Below are positions 1 through 8,870 of a stretch of 64,000 nucleotides of DNA, in pieces. The stretch comes from CAKXIK01 sp050947015 (GTDB taxonomy: Bacteria; Bacillota; Clostridia; Oscillospirales; Acutalibacteraceae), in assembly GCA_050947015.1 (NCBI GenBank), contig JBMNVT010000003.1:1-64000 (forward strand). Direction: 5' to 3'. The position numbers were made by a program, and so were the translations under genes. Under the pieces are notes generated by a model that saw only the letters and a program-made list of their open reading frames with translations, had not been told where the DNA came from and made no database searches. Position 1 is the first letter of the stretch. Every line of letters begins with the position of its first letter.

Positions 1-456
1 CAGTAGAAATAAGGGTACACAGTTCCATTCTTTTTCGTTACGTTTGTTACGAGCATTCTCTCGCCGCAGTAGGCGCAGTATACGCTGCCTTTTAGGAAGT
101 GAGGATGTCTTAAACTTCGCTCGCCATTTAATCTCGATGCGAGTATTGACTGAACCTTGTCCCATGTCTCTTCGCTTATGAGAGCTTCATGACTTCCCTG
201 ATATTCGATGCCCTTATATTTCACTATTCCTTTGTAGTATGGGTTAACAAGAACTTTGTGCAGCGTTTTGAGATTTACGGGCTGAGATGGGATTTTGGGA
301 GTTGCCCTGGTATTTAGTCCGCAAGCAGCTAAGTGATCGGCCAAATCAGCAACTGTCCATTCTCCAGTAGAATATTGCTCGAACGCCAATTTGATGAGGG
401 GAGCACGTTCAGGGTCGGTAATCACTGTACGCTCTTCACGACCTTTTTCATCTACA
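1..456 (-). pseudogene. Serine site-specific recombinase, internal fragment
   Basis: An open frame runs on the minus strand from about 456 off the left edge of the window. It reads like the middle of a large serine recombinase. First comes a Recombinase-domain stretch (ITDPERAPLIKLAFEQY, then LVNPYYKGIVKYKG). After it comes the start of the zinc beta-ribbon with its CAYCGERM knuckle. Such enzymes excise or integrate prophages and conjugative elements. There is no start codon, no N-terminal catalytic resolvase domain and no upstream promoter: the frame stops making sense at about 456, where it abuts an unrelated phage-like frame. The left end is cut by the window, so the C-terminus may continue. 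Family identity is confident; whether the break is biological or an assembly artefact cannot be told from the sequence. Confidence 0.75.
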
Positions 457-1372
457 TGTGCTGAACACGAGGAATGGGGTTCTTGCTTTTCAGATTTTTC
501 AACTGCGGGTCGATGTAGTAATCGGTCAGTCCTGCGTCATTCAGAACCTCCACCGCCAAATCGTAGTAGCTCTTTCCCGCACTCCGATACAGTCCTTTGT
601 AGAACTCAGCGTCCATACTGCGGAACACATCTTGACAGCGGATAGTGGCAGTGTAATCGTCCGACTCCCACTCCGAACACAACAGGCGGTTGCCCCTAAT
701 CCACTCAACTTCTCCCGTGGGGAGCTGATAGCCGTAGTAGATTTCCATTTCCTGTCCTGTTTCAAGGAAGTTGATAGCCGATTTCGGGTTATCTACATTA
801 AAGTAGTGGTCGTAGTTTTTGAGTTGCACCGAGAAATCAATTTGCGGCACATCTGCCCCGATGGGCGAGACATAGCTCTCAAGAGAAGAAGCCATTACGG
901 AGTCATTGTAGTACACGAGACCGTAGCCGAATCGGATAGAGTAGATACGCACCCGACTATGGGGGTTCTTCATACTGTAAACGACCAGTTTCACCGAGGT
1001 CGTATTTGTCAGCACTTCTTCGGTGCTGAATAGCCCCTCCGTATTATTGCGAAACTCAACAACCTGTCCGCTACTGCTCACCAAATCGAAATTCACGGGG
1101 TAATTCTCACCGAAATTGATAGTAATACCCTTGAAATTCGTAACGGGAACATTGAGATTGATTGTAAGCTCGAACTGCGCTTGTGTGAGGAGCTTGTCGC
1201 TAATGATACCTGTGTCAAGGTAAGCATTGGAAGCGTTTTGTCGAGGGAGAAAGAACATCGTTCCGTCAACCTTGGTAAAATTCTCCTCAAGGGTAGCATA
1301 AATGGTATCATCGGTCTTTTCGGACAGGATATTTGTCGAGTTGGAGTAGTAGGTGAAATCACCCTGCTCGAC
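457..1372 (-). pseudogene. Phage structural (tail/baseplate-like) protein fragment
   Basis: The minus strand is open from a TAA at about 1376 down to about 457. The frame reads EQGDFTYYSNSTNILSEK, then FTKVDGTMFFLPRQN, and ends at NPIPRVQH before an immediate out-of-context stop. The composition is rich in Asn, Tyr, Ser and Asp with beta-strand-like alternation. The phrases (YYSNSTN, MFFLPR, YYGYQLPTGEVEW) resemble structural proteins of Firmicutes prophage tails or baseplates; I recognise the type but not a named family. Both ends are broken: no start codon or ribosome-binding site precedes it, and it stops where the recombinase fragment begins. Neighbouring phage genes are absent, so it is a stray fragment rather than part of a prophage. 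Confidence 0.55.
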
Positions 1373-4300
1373 TTATGTTTATTCCACCGCCAACGGAGGA
1401 ATGTTTAATGTCATTAATGCGGAAACCAATCGGCTGGAGTATTCACAGCAGTTGGGTGATGTTTCGCAGGTTTGGACGCATGCGGCTGCGCCGAACGGCA
1501 AGGTTTATATTTCCGGGTTGGGAACCGGAAACGTTGGCGAGCTGTGGATTTATAATCCTGCTGCCCAAAAGGCCGAGAGGGCAGGTGTGCTGCTGGCAGG
1601 TCATCAGGCATGGTGCAGCACTACCGATACGGAAAGCAATCTCTATGTAGGTACTTTCCAGGAAGGCAATGCGCATGTAGTAAAATACGAAGCAGCCACA
1701 GGGAAAATAGTCGACCTCGGAAAGGTTGATACGCAGGACAACAGCGGCTATGTGCGTTCCATTGCGTATCACGATGGTGCGCTTTACTTGGGCATGGGCG
1801 TTATGGCAAAGATCATGCGCATGGATCTTGCCACCGGTCAGGTGACCGATATTACAGGGAATGTGCCGACGCTTGTTGGCAAAGCGCAGAGCCAGCTGAA
1901 GTTTGCCTATGATATGGCGGTGGCAGGCAGCTACCTGCTGGTGCGTGTGGACGCGGATGATGAAGATGCTCTGGTGTTTTATAATCTGACTACACGGAAG
2001 TGGAGCGACACTGTTTTGAAAAAGGCCGGAGAGGACACATATGGTGCCTGGGGCTTTACGCAGCTTGCCGTTGACGGAAACAGCACTTATGTCATCTACA
2101 ACCGAAAACTGCTGCGGATCGATCTTTCCACATTGGCAAGCGAGGATACGGGAGTCAGCTATGCAGCTGCACTTCGCGGTGCATGGCTGCAGGAGAAAGA
2201 TGGGAAAAAATATGTCTTGACAGTAAACCGCGCCGGATCCGTCTGCTGGTTGGATCTGAAAGCTGGAACCAGCGAAGCGAAGGACTCGGCAATGTTGGCA
2301 GCACCGCTGCAATTGCATGATCTGGGACTTGGCAACAACAATAAGCTTTACATGACGACTTATCCGGGCGGGCCAAAGGGTTCGGAATATGACCCTGTTA
2401 CGAATACGTTCCGAATGTATAATCAGGGACAGGCAGAAGGTATGATCGCCGGAGACGGCAGCACCATGTACTTCGGAATTTATCCCGGTGCAGTTATCCA
2501 AAAAATGGATACCGATACCGGCGCGCTGACGAATCTGTTTAACCTGAAGGATACCTATTCACAAGACCGCCCGTACATTATGAAATATGAGGACGGAAAG
2601 CTGCTGATCGGTACGATACCCGACTATCAGAAGCTTGGCGGAGCATTGGCGATTTATGACCCGCAGACGGATTCCTTTACGGCGTACCGGAATGTGGTGC
2701 AGGATCAAAGTATAGTTGGCCTTGCCAGCAAAGACGGACTGATTTATGGTTCGACCTCCATTCGCGGCGGACTGGACGTGACCCCGACAGCGACCGAACC
2801 GAAGATGTTTATTTGGGATATGGAAACGGGCGTTAAAATTGACGAATTTTCGCTCGATATTCCTGGTCTGAACACCCCGATAATCAGCGGGCTCACGTTT
2901 GATAAAGACGGAAACCTGTGGGGAGCCGCCGACGGGATTCTGTTTACCTATGACGTTGAAACCCGCACAGTTTCTCATTACGAGAATCTTTATCCCTCTG
3001 TTTCAGGGCGAGGAATGTGGCGTCCTGTACACATTCTTTTTGGTGACGACGGCCTTTTGTACACGGATATTGCGGGCAAGCTGACGGTTGTGGATCCGGA
3101 TACGGAGCATTGGGATTTTGTTACGCTCCACACAGGCGACAGCGAAGTTGATTTTATTCAGCTGGCTTATGATGCGGATGGCCATCAAAATGTTTATTAT
3201 CTGGATTCCGGTGCAACGCATCTGAAGATGATCCCGGTGATCGATGGCGGCGTGCTGCAAATACCGCCCAAAATGGTCAATATTCCGATTGAAGTTGAGA
3301 ATCCGAGTTTTGAGAAGTATTCTTTGGAACTTGCGGGTTGGACGCCGTTGACAGGCGATGCATCCGAAAAATTGTCCGATGAGCAGGCCGGCGACGGTAA
3401 GTATAGCCTTTATGCAGAGGCGGCAGAGAAGCCTTCCGGTTTTGTTTCGGCTTTGACAGCAGTACAAAGCGGCGTCAACTGCACTGCAAGCGCAAAGGTG
3501 TATACATTACTGGGAAGCGCTCAACTGGTTCTGCAGTTTCTGGACGGGAACGAAGAAGTGATTTCGGAACAGGCTGCCGACAGTGCCGACACTTTTGGCG
3601 AGTGGCAGACGGTTACGGTAAGCAAACAATCGCCCGAGAACGCAGTTTATCTTAGACTGGTGGCTAAATGTTTGCCGGGCGGAAAAGCATATTTTGATGA
3701 ATTCTCCGTTAGCAGTGCCGCAAAAATTGTTACAGGAAATTTGTTGTCCAACGGCGATTTCGAGGATGGGGTGACAGGATGGACGATGACCCAGCAGAAC
3801 ATACCGGAATCTGCCTATTGTGAAATCAGCACAGAACAGGTCAAGAGCGGCGCACAAAGCCTGAAGTTCGTAGACGGCGGTAATCCGGCCAGCTGCTATC
3901 TGGTCAGTGACGCACTGACGAATGTTACGCCCGGCCAGGCGTATCGTCTGACTTTTTCCGTTTACAACGATGCAGCAGGTGTGAATGGAAGCCCAAGCCG
4001 TTGTTCTGCGTTTGTAAGGTATTATTCGGCTTCTGATGCGCAGCTTGGGGAGGCAGTCAAACACATTTCCGGCACAGGCTCGTGGCAGGATATTACGATT
4101 GATTCCACTGCTCCGGCAGGAACCGCCTATGCGAAGGTGTGGATCGGACTTTCCCCGTATTATGTGACCAGCGGGTCGTATTTTGACGCTATGAGCTTTG
4201 CGGCGAATCTGGCAGGAACTTCTCCGGATGAAGTCATGCTGAGCTTGCCGAATGCATCCTGCGAAGACAATCAAACGATCATTCCCGGTTGGAATCAGTT

Positions 4301-5102
4301 CGGCCAATTTTCGGAGGTAGCATACTACACGATTTCCAATGAGCGCGCTGACGACGGTGATGTCAGCCTGAAATTTTACGATCAGAGCCAGAGTGATACG
4401 GTGTTCATTATGTCTGATCCAATTTCTTTGCCGGACGGCATAGAGCGCTGTACAGCAAGCGCGCGCCTTTACCTTCCGGATGGAGGGTGCTCATTCCTGA
4501 TCCGTTTCTATGACGAAAACGGAAAACAGGTTGGCTCCGATAAAGACGGAGTCAATATTATTCCCGTTACGGTGCCGACGCCGGAATGGCAGACGGTGCA
4601 AACCTCGCTGGAAATTCCGGCGGAGGCGGTTTCTGCAGTAATCGGCCTTGGCGTTTCGCGCGCACACATGACAACCGGCGCTTGTTTTGACTCAGTTTCC
4701 TTATCGTATCCGGTGGAGCTTTTTACGGTATCCGTGGAAAATGGATCCGGCAGCGGAGATTATCAGGTGGGGGAACAGGTTGAGATTCAGGCGGACAAGG
4801 CGCCGAACGGAATGGTGTTCGACCATTGGCTCGTTATCGGCAGCGGTTCCGTTGCTGATTCCGAAAGCGCCTCCACAAGTTTCTATGTGGAAGGCCACGC
4901 TGTTGTGCGTGCTGTCTACCGTGAGGAAAGTGTCGGCGATGAAACATCTTCTGAAACGTCGTCAAAGCCCGCCGAAACCGAAATCCCGGCTACAGGCGGA
5001 GGTTTCCCACTTTTGCTGTTCGTGATAATTCTGGGAATCTCTGCTTCGATGCTGATCGTGACTGTTTCAAAAAGACAGCCTCACAAAGAAGATCAGGAAT
5101 AA
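1353..5102 (+). CDS. Sortase-type surface protein: beta-propeller plus carbohydrate-binding-like modules, N-terminus missing
   Basis: This very long protein (up to 1249 residues from a GTG at 1353, homologous sequence probably from about 1373) has no signal peptide although it is clearly exported. Residues about 15-640 are propeller-like repeats (for example LYLGMGVMAKIMRMDLATG and LYTDIAGKLTVVDPD). Residues about 650-1130 hold three jelly-roll modules of about 140-160 residues with N-x-(S/D)-F-E and F-D-(E/A)-x-S-(V/F) edges, as in CBM4/9-type domains. An InlB/bacterial-repeat-like segment (FDHWLVIGSGSV) follows. The tail is a sorting signal: IPATGGG, a hydrophobic stretch, then SKRQ. The absent signal sequence and the phage fragment directly upstream show that the 5' end was lost at about 1372. 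A ligand is not predictable; carbohydrate binding at the cell surface is inference. Confidence 0.8.
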   Translation: MKSPCSTYVYSTANGGMFNVINAETNRLEYSQQLGDVSQVWTHAAAPNGKVYISGLGTGNVGELWIYNPAAQKAERAGVLLAGHQAWCSTTDTESNLYVGTFQEGNAHVVKYEAATGKIVDLGKVDTQDNSGYVRSIAYHDGALYLGMGVMAKIMRMDLATGQVTDITGNVPTLVGKAQSQLKFAYDMAVAGSYLLVRVDADDEDALVFYNLTTRKWSDTVLKKAGEDTYGAWGFTQLAVDGNSTYVIYNRKLLRIDLSTLASEDTGVSYAAALRGAWLQEKDGKKYVLTVNRAGSVCWLDLKAGTSEAKDSAMLAAPLQLHDLGLGNNNKLYMTTYPGGPKGSEYDPVTNTFRMYNQGQAEGMIAGDGSTMYFGIYPGAVIQKMDTDTGALTNLFNLKDTYSQDRPYIMKYEDGKLLIGTIPDYQKLGGALAIYDPQTDSFTAYRNVVQDQSIVGLASKDGLIYGSTSIRGGLDVTPTATEPKMFIWDMETGVKIDEFSLDIPGLNTPIISGLTFDKDGNLWGAADGILFTYDVETRTVSHYENLYPSVSGRGMWRPVHILFGDDGLLYTDIAGKLTVVDPDTEHWDFVTLHTGDSEVDFIQLAYDADGHQNVYYLDSGATHLKMIPVIDGGVLQIPPKMVNIPIEVENPSFEKYSLELAGWTPLTGDASEKLSDEQAGDGKYSLYAEAAEKPSGFVSALTAVQSGVNCTASAKVYTLLGSAQLVLQFLDGNEEVISEQAADSADTFGEWQTVTVSKQSPENAVYLRLVAKCLPGGKAYFDEFSVSSAAKIVTGNLLSNGDFEDGVTGWTMTQQNIPESAYCEISTEQVKSGAQSLKFVDGGNPASCYLVSDALTNVTPGQAYRLTFSVYNDAAGVNGSPSRCSAFVRYYSASDAQLGEAVKHISGTGSWQDITIDSTAPAGTAYAKVWIGLSPYYVTSGSYFDAMSFAANLAGTSPDEVMLSLPNASCEDNQTIIPGWNQFGQFSEVAYYTISNERADDGDVSLKFYDQSQSDTVFIMSDPISLPDGIERCTASARLYLPDGGCSFLIRFYDENGKQVGSDKDGVNIIPVTVPTPEWQTVQTSLEIPAEAVSAVIGLGVSRAHMTTGACFDSVSLSYPVELFTVSVENGSGSGDYQVGEQVEIQADKAPNGMVFDHWLVIGSGSVADSESASTSFYVEGHAVVRAVYREESVGDETSSETSSKPAETEIPATGGGFPLLLFVIILGISASMLIVTVSKRQPHKEDQE

Positions 5103-5170
5103 CTGCTTGCGGGCTTCTGGCAAACAGCCAGAAGAACAATTGGCAGCAGGTAAATCTATAAAATGAAAGG

Positions 5171-5216
5171 GTGCGCCCTCAAGGAGCCTACAGGCTTTTG
5201 GAGGGCGTGCTTTTTT
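5171..5216 (+). terminator. Rho-independent terminator of the surface protein gene
   Basis: CGCCCTC and GAGGGCG form a stem around an inner AGCCT/AGGCT hairpin, followed by TTTTTT. It lies 70 bases after the stop of the sortase-type protein and before the promoter region of the DUF1538 gene. Confidence 0.8.
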
Positions 5217-5365
5217 GTGAAGTTCAAGCTGTTTTCGTCAATTTGCCGAAAGACAGTTCCATAATCTTCACAAAATCTTAACAAAACCAAACGGAATCTT
5301 ATGTTATAATTAAAATAGAATCCGTAAAGAAAACGGCTTATTTTGATGAAACGGAGGAACAGGGT

Positions 5366-6907
5366 TTGCGATATTTTCAGCTTCTTCTGGGAAAAGTGGA
5401 GGAGTCTCTGGGAGCCGTGCTGCCAATCACCGCAATCGTGCTGATTATCAGCATCACCGTTGCACCGCTGACCCCGGAAACCATGCTCCTGTTTTTGTTT
5501 GGAGCTTTGCTGCTGGTTTTTGGGATGGGCTTTTTTTCGCTCGGTGTCGATATGTCCATGATCCCAATGGGTGACGGAATGGGCGTTGAGATCGGAAAGT
5601 CCAGACGTATCGGCATTCCTTTGCTGGTTTGTTTTTTGGTTGGCGTTATCATCACGGTAGCGGAACCCGACCTTCAGGTACTTGCCGAGCAGCTGCCGAC
5701 GGTGCCTAATTTGGTGCTGATCGCCGCTGTGTCGCTGGGAGTCGGCTTTTTCTTGGTGATCGCCCAGATTCGCATGATGCTGAACATTCCGCTTTCCTTT
5801 ACGCTGCTTTTCTTTTACGCAGTCATCTTTATTCTTTCGTTTTTTGTTCCCGATCATTTTATTCCGGCGGCCTTTGATTCCGGCGGCGTTACCACCGGGC
5901 CGGTGACCGTTCCGTTTATTATGGCGCTTGGCGTCGGTCTTGCGGCAATTCGCAGCGACAAAAATTCCAATAGTGACTCTTTCGGTTTAATCGCGCTGTG
6001 TTCAATCGGGCCGATTCTGTCGGTGATGCTGTTGGGGATTTTCCTGCCGGATGCCGGTGCGGCATATACCGCAGTGACGCTGGCGCAGCCGGAAACGACG
6101 AAGGACGCCGCGCAGCTGTTTTGGCACAAGATCCCTGTGTTTGCCGCCGAAGTGGCCGTTGCGGTTCTGCCAATTATCGGGTTATTTCTTCTGTTTCAGT
6201 TGTTTTTCCGGCGTTTTCACCGTCATCAACTGGGCAGAATGGTGATCGGCCTGATTTACACTTACATAGGTCTGGTAATGTTTCTGACAGGCGTCAACGT
6301 CGGATTTATGCCGGCAGGGCAAACGATTGGCACGGCGATTGCCTCTTCGGGAAGCGGTAAGTGGCTTTTGATTCCAATCGGCGCGGTGGTCGGATATTTC
6401 ATTGTTCGGGCGGAACCCGCGGTTCGCGTGCTGGCTCGTCAGGTTGAAGAAATTTCAAACGGCTTGATTTCACAGCGTTCGATCAATCTCAGTCTGTCCA
6501 TCGGAATTGCAACCGCTGTCGGTTTTTCCATGCTTCGCATCCTGACTGGAATTTCTATTCTCTGGTTTTTGGTTCCCGGTTATGTCATTGCGTTGGCTCT
6601 TTCGTTTATTGTTCCGCAGATTTTTACCGGAATTGCCTTTGATTCGGGCGGAGTGGCCAGCGGACCGATGGCGACCACATTTTTGCTGCCTCTGGCCATG
6701 GGGGCCTGTGAAGCTTTGGGCGGCAATGTGCTGACCGATGCCTTTGGAATGGTAGCAATGGTGGCAATGACGCCTTTGATGACGATTCAGGTGATGGGAC
6801 TGGTTGGAAAGCTGCGCAAGAATGCCGCTGCACGCAGCAAACCGGCAAGGGTCGAATTCCTTTTGGACAGCGCGGAAAACGGGATTATTTACTGGGATGC
6901 CGAATGA
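5366..6907 (+). CDS. DUF1538 family integral membrane protein
   Basis: This 513-residue, very hydrophobic protein has two homologous halves. Each carries a hairpin motif with FDSGGV: residues about 170-180 (AAFDSGGVTTGPVT) and about 423-435 (AFDSGGVASGPMAT). This duplicated arrangement is typical of DUF1538 proteins, which are thought to be transporters or channels of unknown substrate in the cytoplasmic membrane. The start is TTG at 5366, chosen because GGAGG sits about eight bases upstream and no ATG has a comparable site. A TATAAT at 5305-5310 is a likely -10 element. The next gene, 56 bases downstream on the same strand, is a P-II-like regulator, so the two are likely co-transcribed and functionally linked, by analogy with P-II control of transporters. 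The substrate is unknown. Confidence 0.85.
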   Translation: MRYFQLLLGKVEESLGAVLPITAIVLIISITVAPLTPETMLLFLFGALLLVFGMGFFSLGVDMSMIPMGDGMGVEIGKSRRIGIPLLVCFLVGVIITVAEPDLQVLAEQLPTVPNLVLIAAVSLGVGFFLVIAQIRMMLNIPLSFTLLFFYAVIFILSFFVPDHFIPAAFDSGGVTTGPVTVPFIMALGVGLAAIRSDKNSNSDSFGLIALCSIGPILSVMLLGIFLPDAGAAYTAVTLAQPETTKDAAQLFWHKIPVFAAEVAVAVLPIIGLFLLFQLFFRRFHRHQLGRMVIGLIYTYIGLVMFLTGVNVGFMPAGQTIGTAIASSGSGKWLLIPIGAVVGYFIVRAEPAVRVLARQVEEISNGLISQRSINLSLSIGIATAVGFSMLRILTGISILWFLVPGYVIALALSFIVPQIFTGIAFDSGGVASGPMATTFLLPLAMGACEALGGNVLTDAFGMVAMVAMTPLMTIQVMGLVGKLRKNAAARSKPARVEFLLDSAENGIIYWDAE

Positions 6908-6963
6908 ACCGATGAGTGGAAAAAGAAAACGAATCGGTGCCATATTTGAAAGGAGGATGCCCT

Positions 6964-7635
6964 TTGAAACAACAGGCGGAGCCTATGCAGATGGTGATCT
7001 CCATTGTGGAGCGCGGCAAGGGGGGATCGTTTGCCGCACATTATCAAACGTTTCAGCTGCCGCTTCATATTTTCGCCACAGGCCGGGGAACCGTGGCGTC
7101 TCATCTGCTGGACACCCTTGGTTTTGCAACAGAGGAGCGCGACGTTATTGTCAGCCTTGGCAGCAGACAATCAGTGCGGCGGCTGATGCAGCACTTGCAT
7201 GACGAGGATCGTTCCAAACTGGGAACACGGGGAATTGCCTGCTCAATTCCGATCAACGGGATGAATGCGGCGCTGGCAATCGGACTATCCGGTACACAGG
7301 AGGAGGCGGCAGAAATGCAGCAGGAACAAAGAAATCAACACAGTCTGATTCTGGTGGCGGTAAACCAGGGGTATACCGACGTGGTTATGGACACTGCACG
7401 GCTGGCCGGCGCAAAGGGCGGCACGATCATTCGCGCACGGTGGACGGGAGCCGAGCCGGTGGAACATTTTTTGCATATTACACTGCAGTCGGAAAAAGAA
7501 ATTCTGGCTATCGTTGCTGCCAACCAGGATCGCAACGCTATTATGGAATCAATTAACCGGGAGCACGGGCTGACGTCTGACGCGCAGGCGGCGATTCTCT
7601 CGCTGCCGGTTGACGCCGTCGCCCGTCTGGATTAA
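6964..7635 (+). CDS. P-II-like regulator with two tandem ferredoxin-fold domains
   Basis: The protein has 223 residues from a TTG at 6964, selected because AGGAGG ends seven bases before it. The first half (about residues 9-98) and the second half (about 114-220) each look like a P-II/GlnB-type domain. The second carries the best signature, GAKGGTIIRARWTG, and ends ILSLPVDAVARL. Classical P-II proteins are about 112 residues and form trimers; a double-length version suggests a pseudo-hexameric or dimeric assembly. The uridylylated Tyr loop of GlnB is not evident. It follows the DUF1538 membrane protein in the same operon, so it probably senses a nucleotide or small molecule and gates that transporter. 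The ligand is unknown. A strong bidirectional hairpin ends the operon. Confidence 0.75.
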   Translation: MKQQAEPMQMVISIVERGKGGSFAAHYQTFQLPLHIFATGRGTVASHLLDTLGFATEERDVIVSLGSRQSVRRLMQHLHDEDRSKLGTRGIACSIPINGMNAALAIGLSGTQEEAAEMQQEQRNQHSLILVAVNQGYTDVVMDTARLAGAKGGTIIRARWTGAEPVEHFLHITLQSEKEILAIVAANQDRNAIMESINREHGLTSDAQAAILSLPVDAVARLD

Positions 7636-7691
7636 CTGAACAAATACTTTTCGGCTGGCCCGAAGCATAAGCTTAAGCCGTACAGCACAAA

Positions 7692-7727
7692 AAATCCCTG
7701 GCTGCGGATATCCGCAGCCAGGGATTT
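7692..7727. terminator. Bidirectional terminator between convergent genes
   Basis: AAATCCCTGGCTGCGGA is followed by its perfect inverted complement, flanked by an A-run on the left and TTT on the right. It separates the P-II-like gene from the convergent membrane-anchored gene. Confidence 0.85.
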
Positions 7728-7746
7728 AACAAATGCAGAAGGAAGG

Positions 7747-8580
7747 TCAATTGGATGAGGTCGTCTGAGAGACGGCTTCACTGGCCTGACTGACAGTGCT
7801 GTCCACTGCAGAGGTATCGCCGGACGAGGCGGTCTGTACGCTGAGAAGGGTGTTCAGAAGATCGGGATCGTACGGCTCGTTTTTAATCAACCGGAAGAAC
7901 ATTTCGGCCGCCATGTAATATTCAGCGTCTCTGTTCTTTATGGTGCCCTCTTTGCCGCGAATAGCAAAATAAAAATCGGTGGTAAAATGGCTGAATGTCT
8001 GATTCTTGCTGATGGCATCGCAGGTTTTCCAGTTGACCGCAACGTCATCGACGGTAACCTTTTCATCCTCACCCACCAAGGAAAGTTCGTCGTCTGTTTT
8101 GGCGAAAAGCCCCTGATCGATGCCGTTGAGTTTGATATTGGCTTCATCGCCGATGAACAGAATGACCTCGCCCGTCTGCAGATCGCCGATAAAACGTGTG
8201 GTGTATGCCTGAACCTCCTGTGCGCTCAGCCCGGCGTCGTCCGGGGAACTCAGTTGATAAAGAGATACGTCCACTTTGACAACGCCGTCGCCGTTGAGGT
8301 CTTTGCCGTAGGGACGAAGCATGTTCTCCAGCTCTTCCAATTGCGAGTCACTCCAGTAATACTGGCTCATCAATCCAACAGTATAATCGGGATCGATGGT
8401 TGTCTTCCAAGGCTGCCAAGTAATCAGAATCGCGGCAACAACACAGAGCGCGACAATAATTTTTGTTTTGTTGTAAAACCAGAAATTTTCACGCTTTTCC
8501 TTTTTGATCTCCTTGGGCGATTTGGGCGGCTCCGGCGGTTGATCCGGTTCCACATACGGCAGATATTTTTCTTTTACCAT
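7747..8580 (-). CDS. Membrane-anchored protein of unknown function
   Basis: This protein has 277 residues. A Pro/Lys/Glu-rich cytoplasmic N-terminus (about 1-38) leads into one transmembrane helix (about 40-60, IIVALCVVAAILITW). The extracytoplasmic domain of about 190 residues includes DLNGDGVVKVDVSLYQL, which looks like an EF-hand/dockerin-style Asp loop, and ends in a Ser/Thr-rich tail. I do not recognise a named family. It has its own start region, and the terminator at 7692-7727 also serves its 3' end. The next minus-strand gene, glycerate kinase, lies 290 bases upstream, so it is probably a single-gene unit. A 13-base palindrome (CTTTATCATAAAG, around 8770-8782) in that upstream gap could be an operator. 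Confidence 0.7.
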   Translation of the reverse strand: MVKEKYLPYVEPDQPPEPPKSPKEIKKEKRENFWFYNKTKIIVALCVVAAILITWQPWKTTIDPDYTVGLMSQYYWSDSQLEELENMLRPYGKDLNGDGVVKVDVSLYQLSSPDDAGLSAQEVQAYTTRFIGDLQTGEVILFIGDEANIKLNGIDQGLFAKTDDELSLVGEDEKVTVDDVAVNWKTCDAISKNQTFSHFTTDFYFAIRGKEGTIKNRDAEYYMAAEMFFRLIKNEPYDPDLLNTLLSVQTASSGDTSAVDSTVSQASEAVSQTTSSN

Positions 8581-8870
8581 CGGGTTCGGCCTCCGTACAT
8601 CATAATTTCCGCAAAGAATTTGTTACCCCACACCGAACAAATAACTCCTCAAGACACGGGAACCTGTCACGAGTTCCCTGTTTTGTGCCCTGCGGATTCC
8701 GGCTTTACGCTGTTTTTGTCAAAATCTGCGGTACAGTGCGGCGCGCGCCGCAACACAACTGTATCAATATACTTTATCATAAAGTTGTCTGCATTTCAAT
8801 ACATTGCGTATTCCATTTTATTAAATTTTGCAAAACTTCTCATTGCAGTGTTGCGCTGTCCCTGCGGCGA

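Noticed and set aside
1..1372. An integrated prophage at the left end
   Set aside because: Only fragments of two genes in unrelated frames are present, with no packaging, capsid or lysis genes and no attachment sites.
1443..2501. A 352-codon minus-strand frame opposite the propeller gene
   Set aside because: Low-complexity His/Cys/Arg-rich composition, no ribosome-binding site, and it lies opposite clear propeller repeats.
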